64,000 bases of DNA from UBA1227 sp045629305 (GTDB lineage Bacteria; Bacillota; Clostridia; Oscillospirales; Acutalibacteraceae). Within the stretch, counting starts at the first letter, position 1, and every line of letters begins with the position of its first letter. A model generated the notes under the pieces. It had not been told where the DNA came from, did not search any database, and worked only from the letters and a program-made list of their open reading frames with translations. Of the stretch, positions 7,855 through 17,445 are shown piece after piece. The translations under genes were made by a program, and so were the position numbers. The stretch is from assembly GCA_045629305.1 (NCBI GenBank), contig JAZQQZ010000035.1, positions 1 through 64,000 on the forward strand, written 5' to 3'.

Positions 7855-10161
7855 ATGTTTTACAAGAAAGGAGCGAAGCTACTCTGCATCATAATGGCTT
7901 TGATATTTATGATGCTCGCATTTTGCGGATGCAACAATGAGAAGAGTGGCAAAGCTAAGGGGTTGAATATTTCCTCTGCTAGCGACCTCGGCGGAAAGAA
8001 GGTCGCTATATGCCAGGGAACTATTCACGATCAATTGATATTGGAACTCGCACCTACAGCTGATTTGAAGTACTATTCAAGTTACGCCGATATGCTGAAG
8101 GCGCTTGACACCTATAAGATTGATGCGTTTGTTGGTGACACACCATGCTTCAAATATCTTATTCGTGAAGCAAATGCAGATTGTACTTTCCTCCCAGGTG
8201 AACTTTATGTTCAAGAGATTGGGGCAATCTTCGCGAATACTGAGAATGGTCAGGCGCTTTGTCAGGAATACAATGCATTCCTTGCATCTCTTAAAGAGAG
8301 CGGTGAACTCAAGAAACTTCAAGATAAGTGGATTGAGGGAGAAAATGAGACACTTAGTGTCACACCAGATGAACTCGATAATACAAAAGGTAGAGTGATT
8401 CATTATGCAATGGATACGCTCAATCCACCGTTCGGATATATGAAGGACGGTCAAATTGTCGGCTATGAAGTAGAACTTGCAATACTTTTCTGTAAATCAC
8501 AGGGTTATGGAATTGAAATTTCGGATATGAAATTTGATTCACTTATCCCAGGAGTTATCAAAGGCACATATGATTTCGCATCCTCTGCAATTTCAATCAC
8601 TGAGGAGAGAAAAGAAAGCGTTCTTTTCTCAGATAGCCAATATAAGTCGGGAGCATCAATTGTAATTAGAACTGAGGACCTCGGAACTGATGCAACACTT
8701 ACTTACAATACATTCGACGAACTTGAAGGAAAGAAAATAGGAGTTGTAACGGGAACTATTTCAAGCCAGCTTGTTCCAGAAGCAATTAAGAATGTTCAGG
8801 TTGTAGAATTCTCTGCAATGGTAGATCTTGCCCTTGCTCTTGAGAATGGCAAAATTGATGCCTATTCAATGGACCAGCAGACAGCTGCTGTAATGTGCAA
8901 TGATTTCGAGAACCAAGCAATTATGCCAACTCTTCTTCGCGAAGAGGACTATGCATATATCCTTAAGAAAGATGATGATAAATCCGAGAAGTTATGTGCT
9001 GAGATAAATGCTTTCCTTACAGAGAAAACTGAGGACGGCACTTTGGAGGAAATAAAGAGATTATGGCTTGGCGGAGACGAAGAGGCTAAGGCAGAGGCAA
9101 TAGACCTCAATTCACTTACTGGTGAAAGAGGCACTTTGGAATTCGCAACATCATCTACAATTGGAGCACCAATGTCATACATTCTTGATGGTAAGAATGT
9201 GGGATATGACGTTCATGTTGCCTATCTTTTCTGTAAAGAAAACGGCTATAAAATGAGCGTCACAGACTATGATTTTAGAAGTCTTATCTCATCTGTTGCT
9301 GCTGGTAAAGCGGACTTCGGTGGTTCATGTATTACAATTACCGAAGAACGCGCTGAGAGCGTACTCTTCTCTAAACCGAACTATAGTGCAGGCCCTTGTA
9401 TCGTTGTAAAGAAGGCAACGACTTTGGAATCAACCAGTAACGGCCTATTTGCAGATATCGGCGATAGCATTGATAAGACATTCTTCCGTGAGAATAGATG
9501 GAAACTCTTTGTTCGCGGAATTGGCTCTACAATGCTCATTACTGTACTTTCTATAATCTTCGGTACAGTTCTTGGATTTGCCGTATATATGGCTTCTAGA
9601 AAGGGAATAAAGTATCTTAACAGCGTATTTGATTTCTTCTCTTGGCTTCTTCAAGGAATGCCGACAGTTGTGCTTCTTATGATACTTTTCTATATCATAT
9701 TTGCGAAGTCGGGACTGTCTGGTACAGGAGTTGCAATCGTCGGATTCACGTTGACGTTTGCGACGAGTGTCAGAGCTATGCTCGACACGAGTGTCGCAGC
9801 CATAGACAAGGGGCAGGAAGAGGCTGCTTTGGCCCTTGGATATTCACCGACTGCGACATTCTTTAAAATGATTTTGCCACAGGCAGCACAGATTTTCTTG
9901 CCAGGCTTTAAGTCCGAAGTTGTATCACTTATAAAGGGTACAGCAGTTGTAGGATATATCGCCGTACAGGATCTCACTAAAATGGGTGATATCGTAAGAT
10001 CTCGTACTTACGAGGCGTTTTTCCCACTTATAGTTACTGCAATAATCTATTTCATTCTTGCAGGAATACTTACAAGAATAGTAGGGCTTATTGAGATAAA
10101 AGTCGACCCGAAAAAGCGCAATGTATCAAATCTTTTGAAGGGGGTTGACAAGAATGATTGA
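7855..10161 (+). CDS. Polar amino-acid-type ABC importer: duplicated, permuted binding domains fused to permease
   Basis: The 768-aa protein has a lipoprotein signal (Cys26 after Gly in LAFCGC). Four half-modules of the family-3 solute-binding fold follow, in the order second-half (~44-165), first-half (~180-280), second-half (~300-420), first-half (~430-530). First halves carry PPFGYMKDGQIVGYEVELA or SITEERKESVLFS-type motifs. Second halves carry GKKVAICQGT or GKIDAYSMD-type motifs. Residues ~555-755 are a HisM/GlnP-type permease with the EAA loop (EEAALALGYSPTATFFKMILPQA region). It likely binds a polar amino acid outside the cell and passes it through the fused channel. The partner ATPase overlaps by 8 nt. 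A second copy with a single module pair lies at 19724. The substrate is unknown. Confidence 0.85.
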   Translation: MFYKKGAKLLCIIMALIFMMLAFCGCNNEKSGKAKGLNISSASDLGGKKVAICQGTIHDQLILELAPTADLKYYSSYADMLKALDTYKIDAFVGDTPCFKYLIREANADCTFLPGELYVQEIGAIFANTENGQALCQEYNAFLASLKESGELKKLQDKWIEGENETLSVTPDELDNTKGRVIHYAMDTLNPPFGYMKDGQIVGYEVELAILFCKSQGYGIEISDMKFDSLIPGVIKGTYDFASSAISITEERKESVLFSDSQYKSGASIVIRTEDLGTDATLTYNTFDELEGKKIGVVTGTISSQLVPEAIKNVQVVEFSAMVDLALALENGKIDAYSMDQQTAAVMCNDFENQAIMPTLLREEDYAYILKKDDDKSEKLCAEINAFLTEKTEDGTLEEIKRLWLGGDEEAKAEAIDLNSLTGERGTLEFATSSTIGAPMSYILDGKNVGYDVHVAYLFCKENGYKMSVTDYDFRSLISSVAAGKADFGGSCITITEERAESVLFSKPNYSAGPCIVVKKATTLESTSNGLFADIGDSIDKTFFRENRWKLFVRGIGSTMLITVLSIIFGTVLGFAVYMASRKGIKYLNSVFDFFSWLLQGMPTVVLLMILFYIIFAKSGLSGTGVAIVGFTLTFATSVRAMLDTSVAAIDKGQEEAALALGYSPTATFFKMILPQAAQIFLPGFKSEVVSLIKGTAVVGYIAVQDLTKMGDIVRSRTYEAFFPLIVTAIIYFILAGILTRIVGLIEIKVDPKKRNVSNLLKGVDKND

Positions 10162-11248
10162 ACTTAGACATGTATGTAAAAAGTTCCCAGATGTCACTCC
10201 TTTGAAAGATGTCAATGTGGTGATTAACGAAGGCGATGTTATTTCTGTAATCGGACCTTCTGGTACAGGTAAATCTACATTGCTTCGTGCTATCAATATG
10301 CTTGATCCACCAACGTCTGGAGATATTATTTTCGACGGCGAGGTCATCACAGCTAAGGACTGCGATATTAATCTTGTTCGTAGAAAAATGGGAATGGTAT
10401 TCCAGAACTTTAACTTATTCGGACACCTCACCGTTATCGAAAATATTATGAATCCGCAAATTGATCTCCTTGGAGTTTCAAAGGAAGAAGCGCGCGACAA
10501 GGCGCTTGAGTTGCTTCACATGGTAGGCCTTATGGATAAGGCTCTGTCCTATCCGGACGAGCTCTCCGGAGGCCAGAAGCAACGTATTGCCATTGTTCGC
10601 GCCCTTGCGATGAATCCTAAGGTTATTCTCCTTGACGAGCCGACTTCGGCCCTCGACCCGACCATGGTCGGCGAGGTACAAGCCGTTATCCGAGATCTCG
10701 CACGTTCGGGAGTTACGATGATTGTCGTAACTCACGAGATGAAGTTCGCGCGCGAGATAGCTAACAGGGTCTTCTACATGGACGAAGGCGGCATCTATGA
10801 AGACGGTACGCCAGAGGACATCTTTGATAATCCAAAGAGAGAGAAAACAAGACGCTTTATCAAGCACCTTAAGGTTCTTGAACTCAGTATCGATAGTAAT
10901 AAATTTGACTTCCTTGGCACTGTTTCTACAATTGAAGAATACTGTTATATGAGTATGCTGAGTAGAAAAGTAACCACACATGTCATAGGTGCATTTGAGG
11001 AGCTTTGCAAGGTTATTATTCTTCCGAAACTTCCTGATGACGCTATGATGAGAGCGGTAATTGAGTGCAGCGAAGATGGCAGTGCTATGATGAATATACT
11101 TTACAATGGATCCAGATTTGACCCAAGAGATACTACAAACCTATTGGCGCTTGAAGTACTTGAATCGCATATTGAGAAAATGGACCATATGTCTATGGAT
11201 GATGGCGTATTTACCAATAGCGTCAGCGTTATAATTAAGATTGATTAG
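10154..11248 (+). CDS. Amino-acid ABC transporter ATPase with extra C-terminal GHKL-like domain
   Basis: ATG 10154 overlaps the permease stop (ATGATTGA) and has a GAAGGGGG site. Residues 1-240 are a GlnQ/HisP-type ATPase with Walker A GPSGTGKST, signature LSGGQ, Walker B VILLDEPTSALD and the H-loop VVTHEM. Residues ~245-364 are an extension not present in ordinary GlnQ proteins. Its pattern AFEELCKVIIL, then YNGSRFDP, then FTNSVSVII resembles the order of N-box, G1-box and last strand in anti-sigma-kinase/GHKL ATPases, but the N-box Asn and G1 Asp are absent. The extension could sense or regulate. The GHKL relation is my inference; the transporter role is well supported. Confidence 0.88.
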   Translation: MIELRHVCKKFPDVTPLKDVNVVINEGDVISVIGPSGTGKSTLLRAINMLDPPTSGDIIFDGEVITAKDCDINLVRRKMGMVFQNFNLFGHLTVIENIMNPQIDLLGVSKEEARDKALELLHMVGLMDKALSYPDELSGGQKQRIAIVRALAMNPKVILLDEPTSALDPTMVGEVQAVIRDLARSGVTMIVVTHEMKFAREIANRVFYMDEGGIYEDGTPEDIFDNPKREKTRRFIKHLKVLELSIDSNKFDFLGTVSTIEEYCYMSMLSRKVTTHVIGAFEELCKVIILPKLPDDAMMRAVIECSEDGSAMMNILYNGSRFDPRDTTNLLALEVLESHIEKMDHMSMDDGVFTNSVSVIIKID

Positions 11249-11301
11249 TAAAGTGATAATTGTTAAAATAAAAGAGTAATTTATTATATGAGGTGATATT
11301 A

Positions 11302-12702
11302 ATGGGAAAGAAGATTATCGTTGCCGGTGCGGGTCACGGTGGACTCACATGTGCAGCCCTCCTCGCAGAGAAAGGCTTCGACGTAACTATTTATGAGCGC
11401 GGCAAGAAGGGCCAGCTCGGTTACGACTGGACAGATATTTTTGATCCAAAGGCACTTGATCTCGTAGGTTGCCCACGTCCTTCAGAGGATAAGTTTGAGT
11501 GGAAAGTTGATATGACTTTCTGGGGCCCAGGCACTAAGGAATCATCTAAGATTCGTCAGCGCGTTCCTAATGATCCAGAAGAGATGGAAATCAAGATGGA
11601 GCGTTCAGACATTTACGACATGCTCGTAAACTTTGCAGAGTCTAAGGGTGCAAAGATTGTTTATGATACTGACATTACAGGTCCTATCATGGATAAGGAC
11701 AGAGTAATTGGTATCAAAACAAGCAAGGGCGACATCCTCGGTGATATGGTTATCGACTGCTGCGGTTGTGAATCACCAGTACGTGTTAACCTCCCTGATT
11801 ACCTTGGAATTCAGAAGCATCCAAAATGGGGCGAGAAATTCTATGTATATCGTGCATTCTATGATCTTCCAGTGGACATCAGTAAAGTAGATGACCTTTA
11901 CAAGGTAATTCTTTTCCCAGACAAGGAGTCTGTAGGTATCGCTTGGATCGCATCTGAGGCAACAGAGACAGAGTCACACTCTGACCTTCTTGTTGGTCAT
12001 ATGGATAAGTTCACAGAGGCAGAGGCTCTCGAACTTGCTGAGCGTTATAGAAAGGACAATCCACAGCTTGGTACAAAGCAGAGCCGTGGTGGTTACTTCA
12101 CACTTATTCCTGTACGTCAGCCAATCTCTATCATGGTTGCTAACGGATATGCAGCTCTTGGTGACTCAGCATTCATGACAGTTCCAATCATCGGTTCTGG
12201 TATCGGTAATGCTATTAAGAATTCTAAGATTCTTGCTGAAGTTATCGCTGGTGATAAGACAGAGACATATTCAGCTGAGACACTTTATAAGTATCAGGTT
12301 GAATACTATAACAAGATGGGTCGTCATATCGCTCCTCTTGCTCTTGCAAAGCTTCTCCTTACAAGAGTTACACAGGAAGAGATTCGCTATGCTATCGATG
12401 AGGGACTTCTCACATGGCATGAGATGACAATCACAGCTAACCACACATCAATTTGGAAATTCTTGAACTTCGATCCTAACCTTCCAAAGCGTGGCGTAGC
12501 ACTTGTTAAGAACCCTGGACTTCTCAAAAAGGCAGCTCCAGTTGTTGCTGATGTTCTCCAGTACTACTTCATTTCTTATCAGATGCCTAAGACATATAGC
12601 CTTGAGGGCGTTAAGGCTTGGGCTCGTAAGTATGATCACGTATTTGAAAAGAGACTTCCAGCAGATAAGGTTGCAGCAGACGCAGCATCTTACAAAGACT
12701 AA
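11302..12702 (+). CDS. FAD-dependent oxidoreductase (geranylgeranyl-reductase/FixC-like)
   Basis: The 466-aa product starts with a Rossmann motif, IIVAGAGHGGLTCAALLAEKG, then an E-R (YERG) that binds the FAD ribose. The second FAD motif is GYAALGDSAFMTVPIIGSGIGNA (~residues 285-307). This layout fits the GR2 flavoprotein family of prenyl reductases, halogenase-like enzymes and FixC-like dehydrogenases. The substrate cannot be told. ATG 11302 follows GAGGTGAT. The gene stands alone between the transporter and a terminator. It uses the CTT/CGT codon style of the ribosomal genes, which suggests high expression. Confidence 0.8.
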   Translation: MGKKIIVAGAGHGGLTCAALLAEKGFDVTIYERGKKGQLGYDWTDIFDPKALDLVGCPRPSEDKFEWKVDMTFWGPGTKESSKIRQRVPNDPEEMEIKMERSDIYDMLVNFAESKGAKIVYDTDITGPIMDKDRVIGIKTSKGDILGDMVIDCCGCESPVRVNLPDYLGIQKHPKWGEKFYVYRAFYDLPVDISKVDDLYKVILFPDKESVGIAWIASEATETESHSDLLVGHMDKFTEAEALELAERYRKDNPQLGTKQSRGGYFTLIPVRQPISIMVANGYAALGDSAFMTVPIIGSGIGNAIKNSKILAEVIAGDKTETYSAETLYKYQVEYYNKMGRHIAPLALAKLLLTRVTQEEIRYAIDEGLLTWHEMTITANHTSIWKFLNFDPNLPKRGVALVKNPGLLKKAAPVVADVLQYYFISYQMPKTYSLEGVKAWARKYDHVFEKRLPADKVAADAASYKD

Positions 12703-12712
12703 TTAAAAATTT

Positions 12713-12744
12713 GCACCCAGGAAGAGATTCCTGGGTGCTTTTTT
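12713..12744 (+). terminator. Intrinsic terminator after the oxidoreductase
   Basis: An 11-bp perfect stem GCACCCAGGAA / TTCCTGGGTGC (loop GAGA) followed by six T. Confidence 0.95.
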
Positions 12745-12745
12745 G

Positions 12746-12774
12746 TTTACAATTAAGGTATTATTTTATATAAT
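12746..12774 (+). promoter_or_regulatory. Promoter of the gltX-glnS-met gene run
   Basis: TTTACA (12746-12751), 17 nt, TATAAT (12769-12774). It starts right after the previous terminator and 45 nt before gltX. Confidence 0.8.
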
Positions 12775-12818
12775 TAATTATTAATATGTACAACTATGTA
12801 TTTTTTTAGGAGCAAAAT

Positions 12819-14471
12819 ATGGATTTCAATAAACTTGCAGAGCTTCTTTTCCCTGATGTGGACAAGACTCTAGAGTATTATGAAGAACTTTATAAGGAGA
12901 GAGATCTTCCAGAGGGTGCACGTGTCACAAGATTTGCACCTTCTCCGACTGGATATCTCCACATAGGTGGACTCTTCTCGGGTCTCATCTCGAAACTTAC
13001 TGCTGATGTATCTGGTGGTCAATTCTATCTTAGAATTGAGGACACAGATAAGAAGCGTGAGGTTGAGGATGGAGTATCCGGTATTGTAAAAGGTCTCGCT
13101 GATTTTGGAATAGATGTTACTGAAGGCGTAACTGGTTTCGGTACAGAGGCAGGTGCCTATGGACCATATACACAGAGCCTTCGTGCAGATATTTATCACT
13201 GCGTTGCAAAACAGCTCGTGCTTCAAGGTCTCGCATATCCTTGCTTCTGTACGGCGGATGAAGTACAAGCAATCCGCGATGCACAGGAAGCAGAGGGAGT
13301 CCTCAAAGGATACTATGGAAAGTATGCCAAGTGTCGCGACCTAAGCTTCGAGGAGATAGAGGAGAAGGTAAAGGCAGGTGTGCCTTACGTACTCCGTCTC
13401 CGCAGTCCGGGTCGCGAGGATGGTAAGATTATTTTCGATGATATGATTAAGGGCAAGATTGAGATGCCTGAAAATATTGTCGATGTGGTTCTTCTTAAGA
13501 CAGACGGAATTCCAACATATCATTTTGCTCATTGTTGTGATGATCATTTTATGAGAACAACACATGTTGTTCGTGGTGATGAGTGGATCTCATCAGTACC
13601 AACTCATATTCAACTCTTTAAGTCCTGTGGATTTAAAGTTCCAAAGTACGCACACATTGCTCCAATTATGAAACTTGATGAGGGCAATAAGCGTAAGCTT
13701 TCAAAGCGTAAGGATCCAGAGGCGGCTGTGGAGTTCTACAGCGAGCAGGGTTATCCAAAGGAGTCAGTACTTGAATATCTCTACACTTTGGCTAACTCCA
13801 ACTTCGAAGATTGGCGCCGTGCCAATAAGGATGCGACTCTCGAAGATTTCCCATTCAACTTGAAGAAGATGAGTGTATCAGGTGCACTCTTCGATCTCGT
13901 TAAGATGAATGATGTATCGAAGAATGTTATCTGCGTCAAGAATGCCGATTGGGTTCTTGAGAGAACACTCAAGTGGGCAGAGGAGTATGACAAAGAATTC
14001 TTCGCTCTTCTCAATGCTGACAAGGAGAAGGCAAGAGCTATTCTCAATATTGATCGTGAGAATCCAAAGCCTCGTAAAGATATTGCTAAGTGGTCCGATG
14101 TACCGGAGTATGTAGCATATTTCTATAACTATCAGCCGAACTTTGACACACTTCCAGAGAACATTAGTAAGGCGGATGCCGTCGCTGTTCTCAAAGCGTA
14201 TAAAGACATCTGGTCAGTAAATGATCAGAAGGATGAATGGTTTGAGAAAATTAAAACTCTCTGTGAACCACTCGGTTTCACTCCGAATGTAAAAGAGTAC
14301 AAAGCGAACCCTGATGCATATAAAGGACATGTTGGTGATGTCTCAACAATCATCCGTGTCGCAATGACTTCTCGTACTAACACACCAGATCTCTGCAGTA
14401 TAATGCAGATTCTTGGTGAGGAAGAAGTAATGAAGAGAATAGACGCTGCAATCGCAGCTTGGGAGAAATAA
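12819..14471 (+). CDS. gltX: Glutamyl-tRNA synthetase
   Basis: The 550-aa product has the class I HIGH-type motif RFAPSPTGYLHIGG (~residues 37-50) and a KLSKRKD loop (~294-300) in place of KMSKS, as usual for GluRS. It charges tRNA-Glu. The C-terminal anticodon-binding part is present. The ribosome-binding site is AGGAGC. It is followed 2 nt later by glnS, so separate Glu and Gln enzymes are co-expressed. That suggests this GluRS need not misacylate tRNA-Gln. Confidence 0.93.
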   Translation: MDFNKLAELLFPDVDKTLEYYEELYKERDLPEGARVTRFAPSPTGYLHIGGLFSGLISKLTADVSGGQFYLRIEDTDKKREVEDGVSGIVKGLADFGIDVTEGVTGFGTEAGAYGPYTQSLRADIYHCVAKQLVLQGLAYPCFCTADEVQAIRDAQEAEGVLKGYYGKYAKCRDLSFEEIEEKVKAGVPYVLRLRSPGREDGKIIFDDMIKGKIEMPENIVDVVLLKTDGIPTYHFAHCCDDHFMRTTHVVRGDEWISSVPTHIQLFKSCGFKVPKYAHIAPIMKLDEGNKRKLSKRKDPEAAVEFYSEQGYPKESVLEYLYTLANSNFEDWRRANKDATLEDFPFNLKKMSVSGALFDLVKMNDVSKNVICVKNADWVLERTLKWAEEYDKEFFALLNADKEKARAILNIDRENPKPRKDIAKWSDVPEYVAYFYNYQPNFDTLPENISKADAVAVLKAYKDIWSVNDQKDEWFEKIKTLCEPLGFTPNVKEYKANPDAYKGHVGDVSTIIRVAMTSRTNTPDLCSIMQILGEEEVMKRIDAAIAAWEK

Positions 14472-14473
14472 TA

Positions 14474-16156
14474 ATGGCAGAAGAAATTAGCAGCAACTTT
14501 ATTCATGATTTTATAGATGAGGATTTAGAGAACGGAGTCTACACTTACGTTCAGACCCGTTTCCCACCTGAGCCAAACGGATATCTTCATATAGGTCATG
14601 CTAAGGCTATTTGCATTAACTGGGCAACCAAGAATAAATATGATGGCAAATTCAACCTCCGTCTTGACGATACCAATCCTGGTAAAGAGGATGTTGAATA
14701 TGCGGAATCTATCCGCGAGGATATAGAGTGGCTCGTTGGAGCGGAACTCCCGGAGACACTCTATGCATCTGACTATTTTGACTTCATGTATGAGTGCGCA
14801 ATCCGCCTCATAAAGAAGGGCAAGGCATTTGTCTGCGATCTCTCTCCAGATGAGATTAAGGAGTACAGAGGTACTTTAACAGAGCCAGGCAAGAACAGCC
14901 CATATAGAGATAGAAGCGTTGAGGAGAACCTCGACCTCTTCGATAGAATGACCAAGGGCGAGTTCCCTGACGGTTCTCATGTCCTTCGTGCGAAGATTGA
15001 TATGACTTCGCCTAATATCAATATGAGAGACCCTGTAATTTACAGAATTGCTCATCTCTCACATTACAGACAGGGCGACAAGTGGTGTGTATATCCAATG
15101 TATGATTTCGCTCATCCTCTTGAGGATGCGAAAGAGGGAGTTACACATTCACTCTGCTCACTTGAATTTGAGAACCACCGTCCACTCTATGACTGGGTTC
15201 TTGACGAGTGTGATGTTGCCGAGGTGCTCGGCCATCAGAGACCACGTCAGATTGAGTTCGCTCGTCTTAATCTCAACTATTGCGTAACTTCTAAGAGACG
15301 CTCACTCTATCTTGTAAACGGTGGATATGTTGATGGTTGGGATGACCCACGTATGGTAACAATCAGCGGTATGAGACGCCGTGGCTTCCCAGCTGCTGCG
15401 ATTCGTGATTTCTGCGAACGCATCGGTGTCTCCAAGGCATATTCAGTAGTTGACTTTGGCCTTCTCGAGGCCTGCGTTCGCGACAATTTGAACGCATCAG
15501 CTGCACGCGCCATGGCGGTACTTCGTCCACTCAAGGTTGTAATTGATAATTATCCAGATGGACAGACAGAGATTATCGAGACACCAGTTCATCCTGACAA
15601 GCCAGAACTTGGAACAACTAAGGTTACCTTCTCTAAAGAACTCTTCGTAGAGGCAGATGACTTTATGATTGAGCCAGCGAAGAAATATTTCAGACTTTAT
15701 CCTGGCAATGAGGTAAGACTAAAGAGTGCTTATTATATAACATGTAACTCTTATGAGCAGGATGAAAATGGAAGCGTAACTTGTCTCCATTGCACATATG
15801 ACCCAGAGTCTAAGGGTGGCGAGACACCTGATGGAAGAAAGGTTCGTGGAACAATTCACTGGGTATCAGCAGACAATGCGGCTAGTGTTGAGGTTCGTCT
15901 CTATGACAGACTTTTCAATGTTGAGAACCCATCTGATGATTCACAGGAACTTAAGGAATATCTCAATCCAAATTCACTTGAAATTCTTCCAGATTCTGTT
16001 GTCGATAAGTCACTTGTTGATGGACTTAAAGTCGGTGACACATTCCAGTTCATGCGCAAAGGCTACTACACAGTAGATAAGAATTCTGTACTTGATGGTG
16101 CAGATGCTAAAGTGATATTTAACAGAACTGTTGACCTCAACAGTTCATGGAAATAA
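14474..16156 (+). CDS. glnS: Glutaminyl-tRNA synthetase
   Basis: The 560-aa product has RFPPEPNGYLHIGHAKAI (HIGH motif with the PPEPNG signature of GlnRS) and VTSKRR in the KMSKS position. A C-terminal beta-barrel anticodon domain follows. ATG 14474 with GGAG at 14462-14465 is chosen over TTG 14459, which would overlap gltX. Many Firmicutes lack GlnRS and use GatCAB, so its presence marks a lineage with direct Gln charging. The family is secure. Confidence 0.95.
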   Translation: MAEEISSNFIHDFIDEDLENGVYTYVQTRFPPEPNGYLHIGHAKAICINWATKNKYDGKFNLRLDDTNPGKEDVEYAESIREDIEWLVGAELPETLYASDYFDFMYECAIRLIKKGKAFVCDLSPDEIKEYRGTLTEPGKNSPYRDRSVEENLDLFDRMTKGEFPDGSHVLRAKIDMTSPNINMRDPVIYRIAHLSHYRQGDKWCVYPMYDFAHPLEDAKEGVTHSLCSLEFENHRPLYDWVLDECDVAEVLGHQRPRQIEFARLNLNYCVTSKRRSLYLVNGGYVDGWDDPRMVTISGMRRRGFPAAAIRDFCERIGVSKAYSVVDFGLLEACVRDNLNASAARAMAVLRPLKVVIDNYPDGQTEIIETPVHPDKPELGTTKVTFSKELFVEADDFMIEPAKKYFRLYPGNEVRLKSAYYITCNSYEQDENGSVTCLHCTYDPESKGGETPDGRKVRGTIHWVSADNAASVEVRLYDRLFNVENPSDDSQELKEYLNPNSLEILPDSVVDKSLVDGLKVGDTFQFMRKGYYTVDKNSVLDGADAKVIFNRTVDLNSSWK

Positions 16157-16167
16157 GAGGCGATACT

Positions 16168-17445
16168 ATGGCAAAGAAAGAAACAATTTGTATTCAGGGT
16201 GGATATATCCCAGGTAATGGTGATCCACGACAGATTCCAATTATTCAAAGTACAACATTCAAATATGACAGTGCTGATGAGATGGCTAAACTCTTCGACC
16301 TTGAGTCCGATGGCTATTTCTATTCACGCTGCGGCAACCCAACCTGCGACATGGTCGCAGCTAAGATTGCCGAGCTTGAGGGCGGCACGGCCGCACTTCT
16401 TACAGGATCTGGAATGGCAGCCAACTTCCTCGCATTCTTTAATATTGCAGGTTGTGGTGACCATGTAGTTGCAAGTTCAACTATCTATGGTGGAACATAT
16501 AACATTCTCTCAACAACAATGAAGAGAATGGGTCTCTCATGCACATTTGTAGATCCTGATTGTAGCGAGGAAGAGCTTAACGCTGCATTCCAGGAGAATA
16601 CGAAGTTCGTATTTGGTGAGACAATTGCGAACCCAGCACTTACAGTGCTCGATATTGAAAAGTTCGCAAATGCAGCTCATGCTCACGGCGTGCCTCTTAT
16701 CGTAGATAATACATTTGCAACACCAATCAATTGCAATCCATTCAAATTTGGCGCTGACATTATCACTCATTCAACAACCAAATATATGGATGGCCATGGT
16801 GCAACACTCGGTGGTTGTATCGTAGATTCTGGTAATTTTGATTGGACAAAATATCCTGATAAGTTCCCTGGACTTACAACTCCAGACGAGAGCTATCACG
16901 GTGTAATTTACACAGAAAAATTTGGCCTCGGCGGAGCTTATATCGCCAAAGCCAATGCACAGCTCATTCGTGACCTTGGCACAGTACAGTCACCACTTAA
17001 CGCATATATTTTAAATCTTGGTCTTGAGAGTCTTCCTGTACGTGTTGCTCGCCATTGCGAGAATGCACTCAAAGTCGCAGAGGCACTTGAGAAGAACCCT
17101 AATGTAACATGGGTAAACTATGCAGGTCTTCCTGGCAACAAGTATTATGAGCGTGCTAAGAAGTACATGCCAAACGGCACATGTGGTGTTGTATCATTTG
17201 GCATCAAGGGCGGTAAGCCTGCAGCAGAGAAGTTCATGGCGAACCTCAAAGTTGCATCAATTGAGACACATGTAGCTGACGCACGCACATGTTGTCTCCA
17301 CCCGGCATCCACAACACACAGACAGATGAATGACGAAGAACTTATCGCTGCCGGCGTACCGGGCGACCTTATCCGTTATTCATGTGGCATAGAAAATGCA
17401 GATGACCTTATTGAAGATTTGGAGCAGGCATTGAGGAATATCTAA
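16168..17445 (+). CDS. metY: O-acetylhomoserine sulfhydrylase-type PLP enzyme
   Basis: The 425-aa product is a Cys/Met-metabolism PLP enzyme. Visible motifs are SRCGNPTCDMVAAKIAELEG, LTGSGMAA, DNTFATP and the PLP lysine region HSTTKYMDGHG. The C-terminal SPLNAYILNLGLESLPVRVARH block is typical of O-acetylhomoserine aminocarboxypropyltransferases. It would make homocysteine (or methionine) from O-acetylhomoserine and sulfide (or methanethiol). metA lies two genes downstream and carries an acetyl-CoA-type specificity residue. Methionine gamma-lyase is the main alternative. ATG 16168 follows GAGGCG. Confidence 0.82.
   Translation: MAKKETICIQGGYIPGNGDPRQIPIIQSTTFKYDSADEMAKLFDLESDGYFYSRCGNPTCDMVAAKIAELEGGTAALLTGSGMAANFLAFFNIAGCGDHVVASSTIYGGTYNILSTTMKRMGLSCTFVDPDCSEEELNAAFQENTKFVFGETIANPALTVLDIEKFANAAHAHGVPLIVDNTFATPINCNPFKFGADIITHSTTKYMDGHGATLGGCIVDSGNFDWTKYPDKFPGLTTPDESYHGVIYTEKFGLGGAYIAKANAQLIRDLGTVQSPLNAYILNLGLESLPVRVARHCENALKVAEALEKNPNVTWVNYAGLPGNKYYERAKKYMPNGTCGVVSFGIKGGKPAAEKFMANLKVASIETHVADARTCCLHPASTTHRQMNDEELIAAGVPGDLIRYSCGIENADDLIEDLEQALRNI

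Noticed and set aside
10478..10981. 167-aa minus-strand ORF opposite the ABC ATPase
   Set aside because: Full overlap with a gene that has all ATPase motifs; no start signal.
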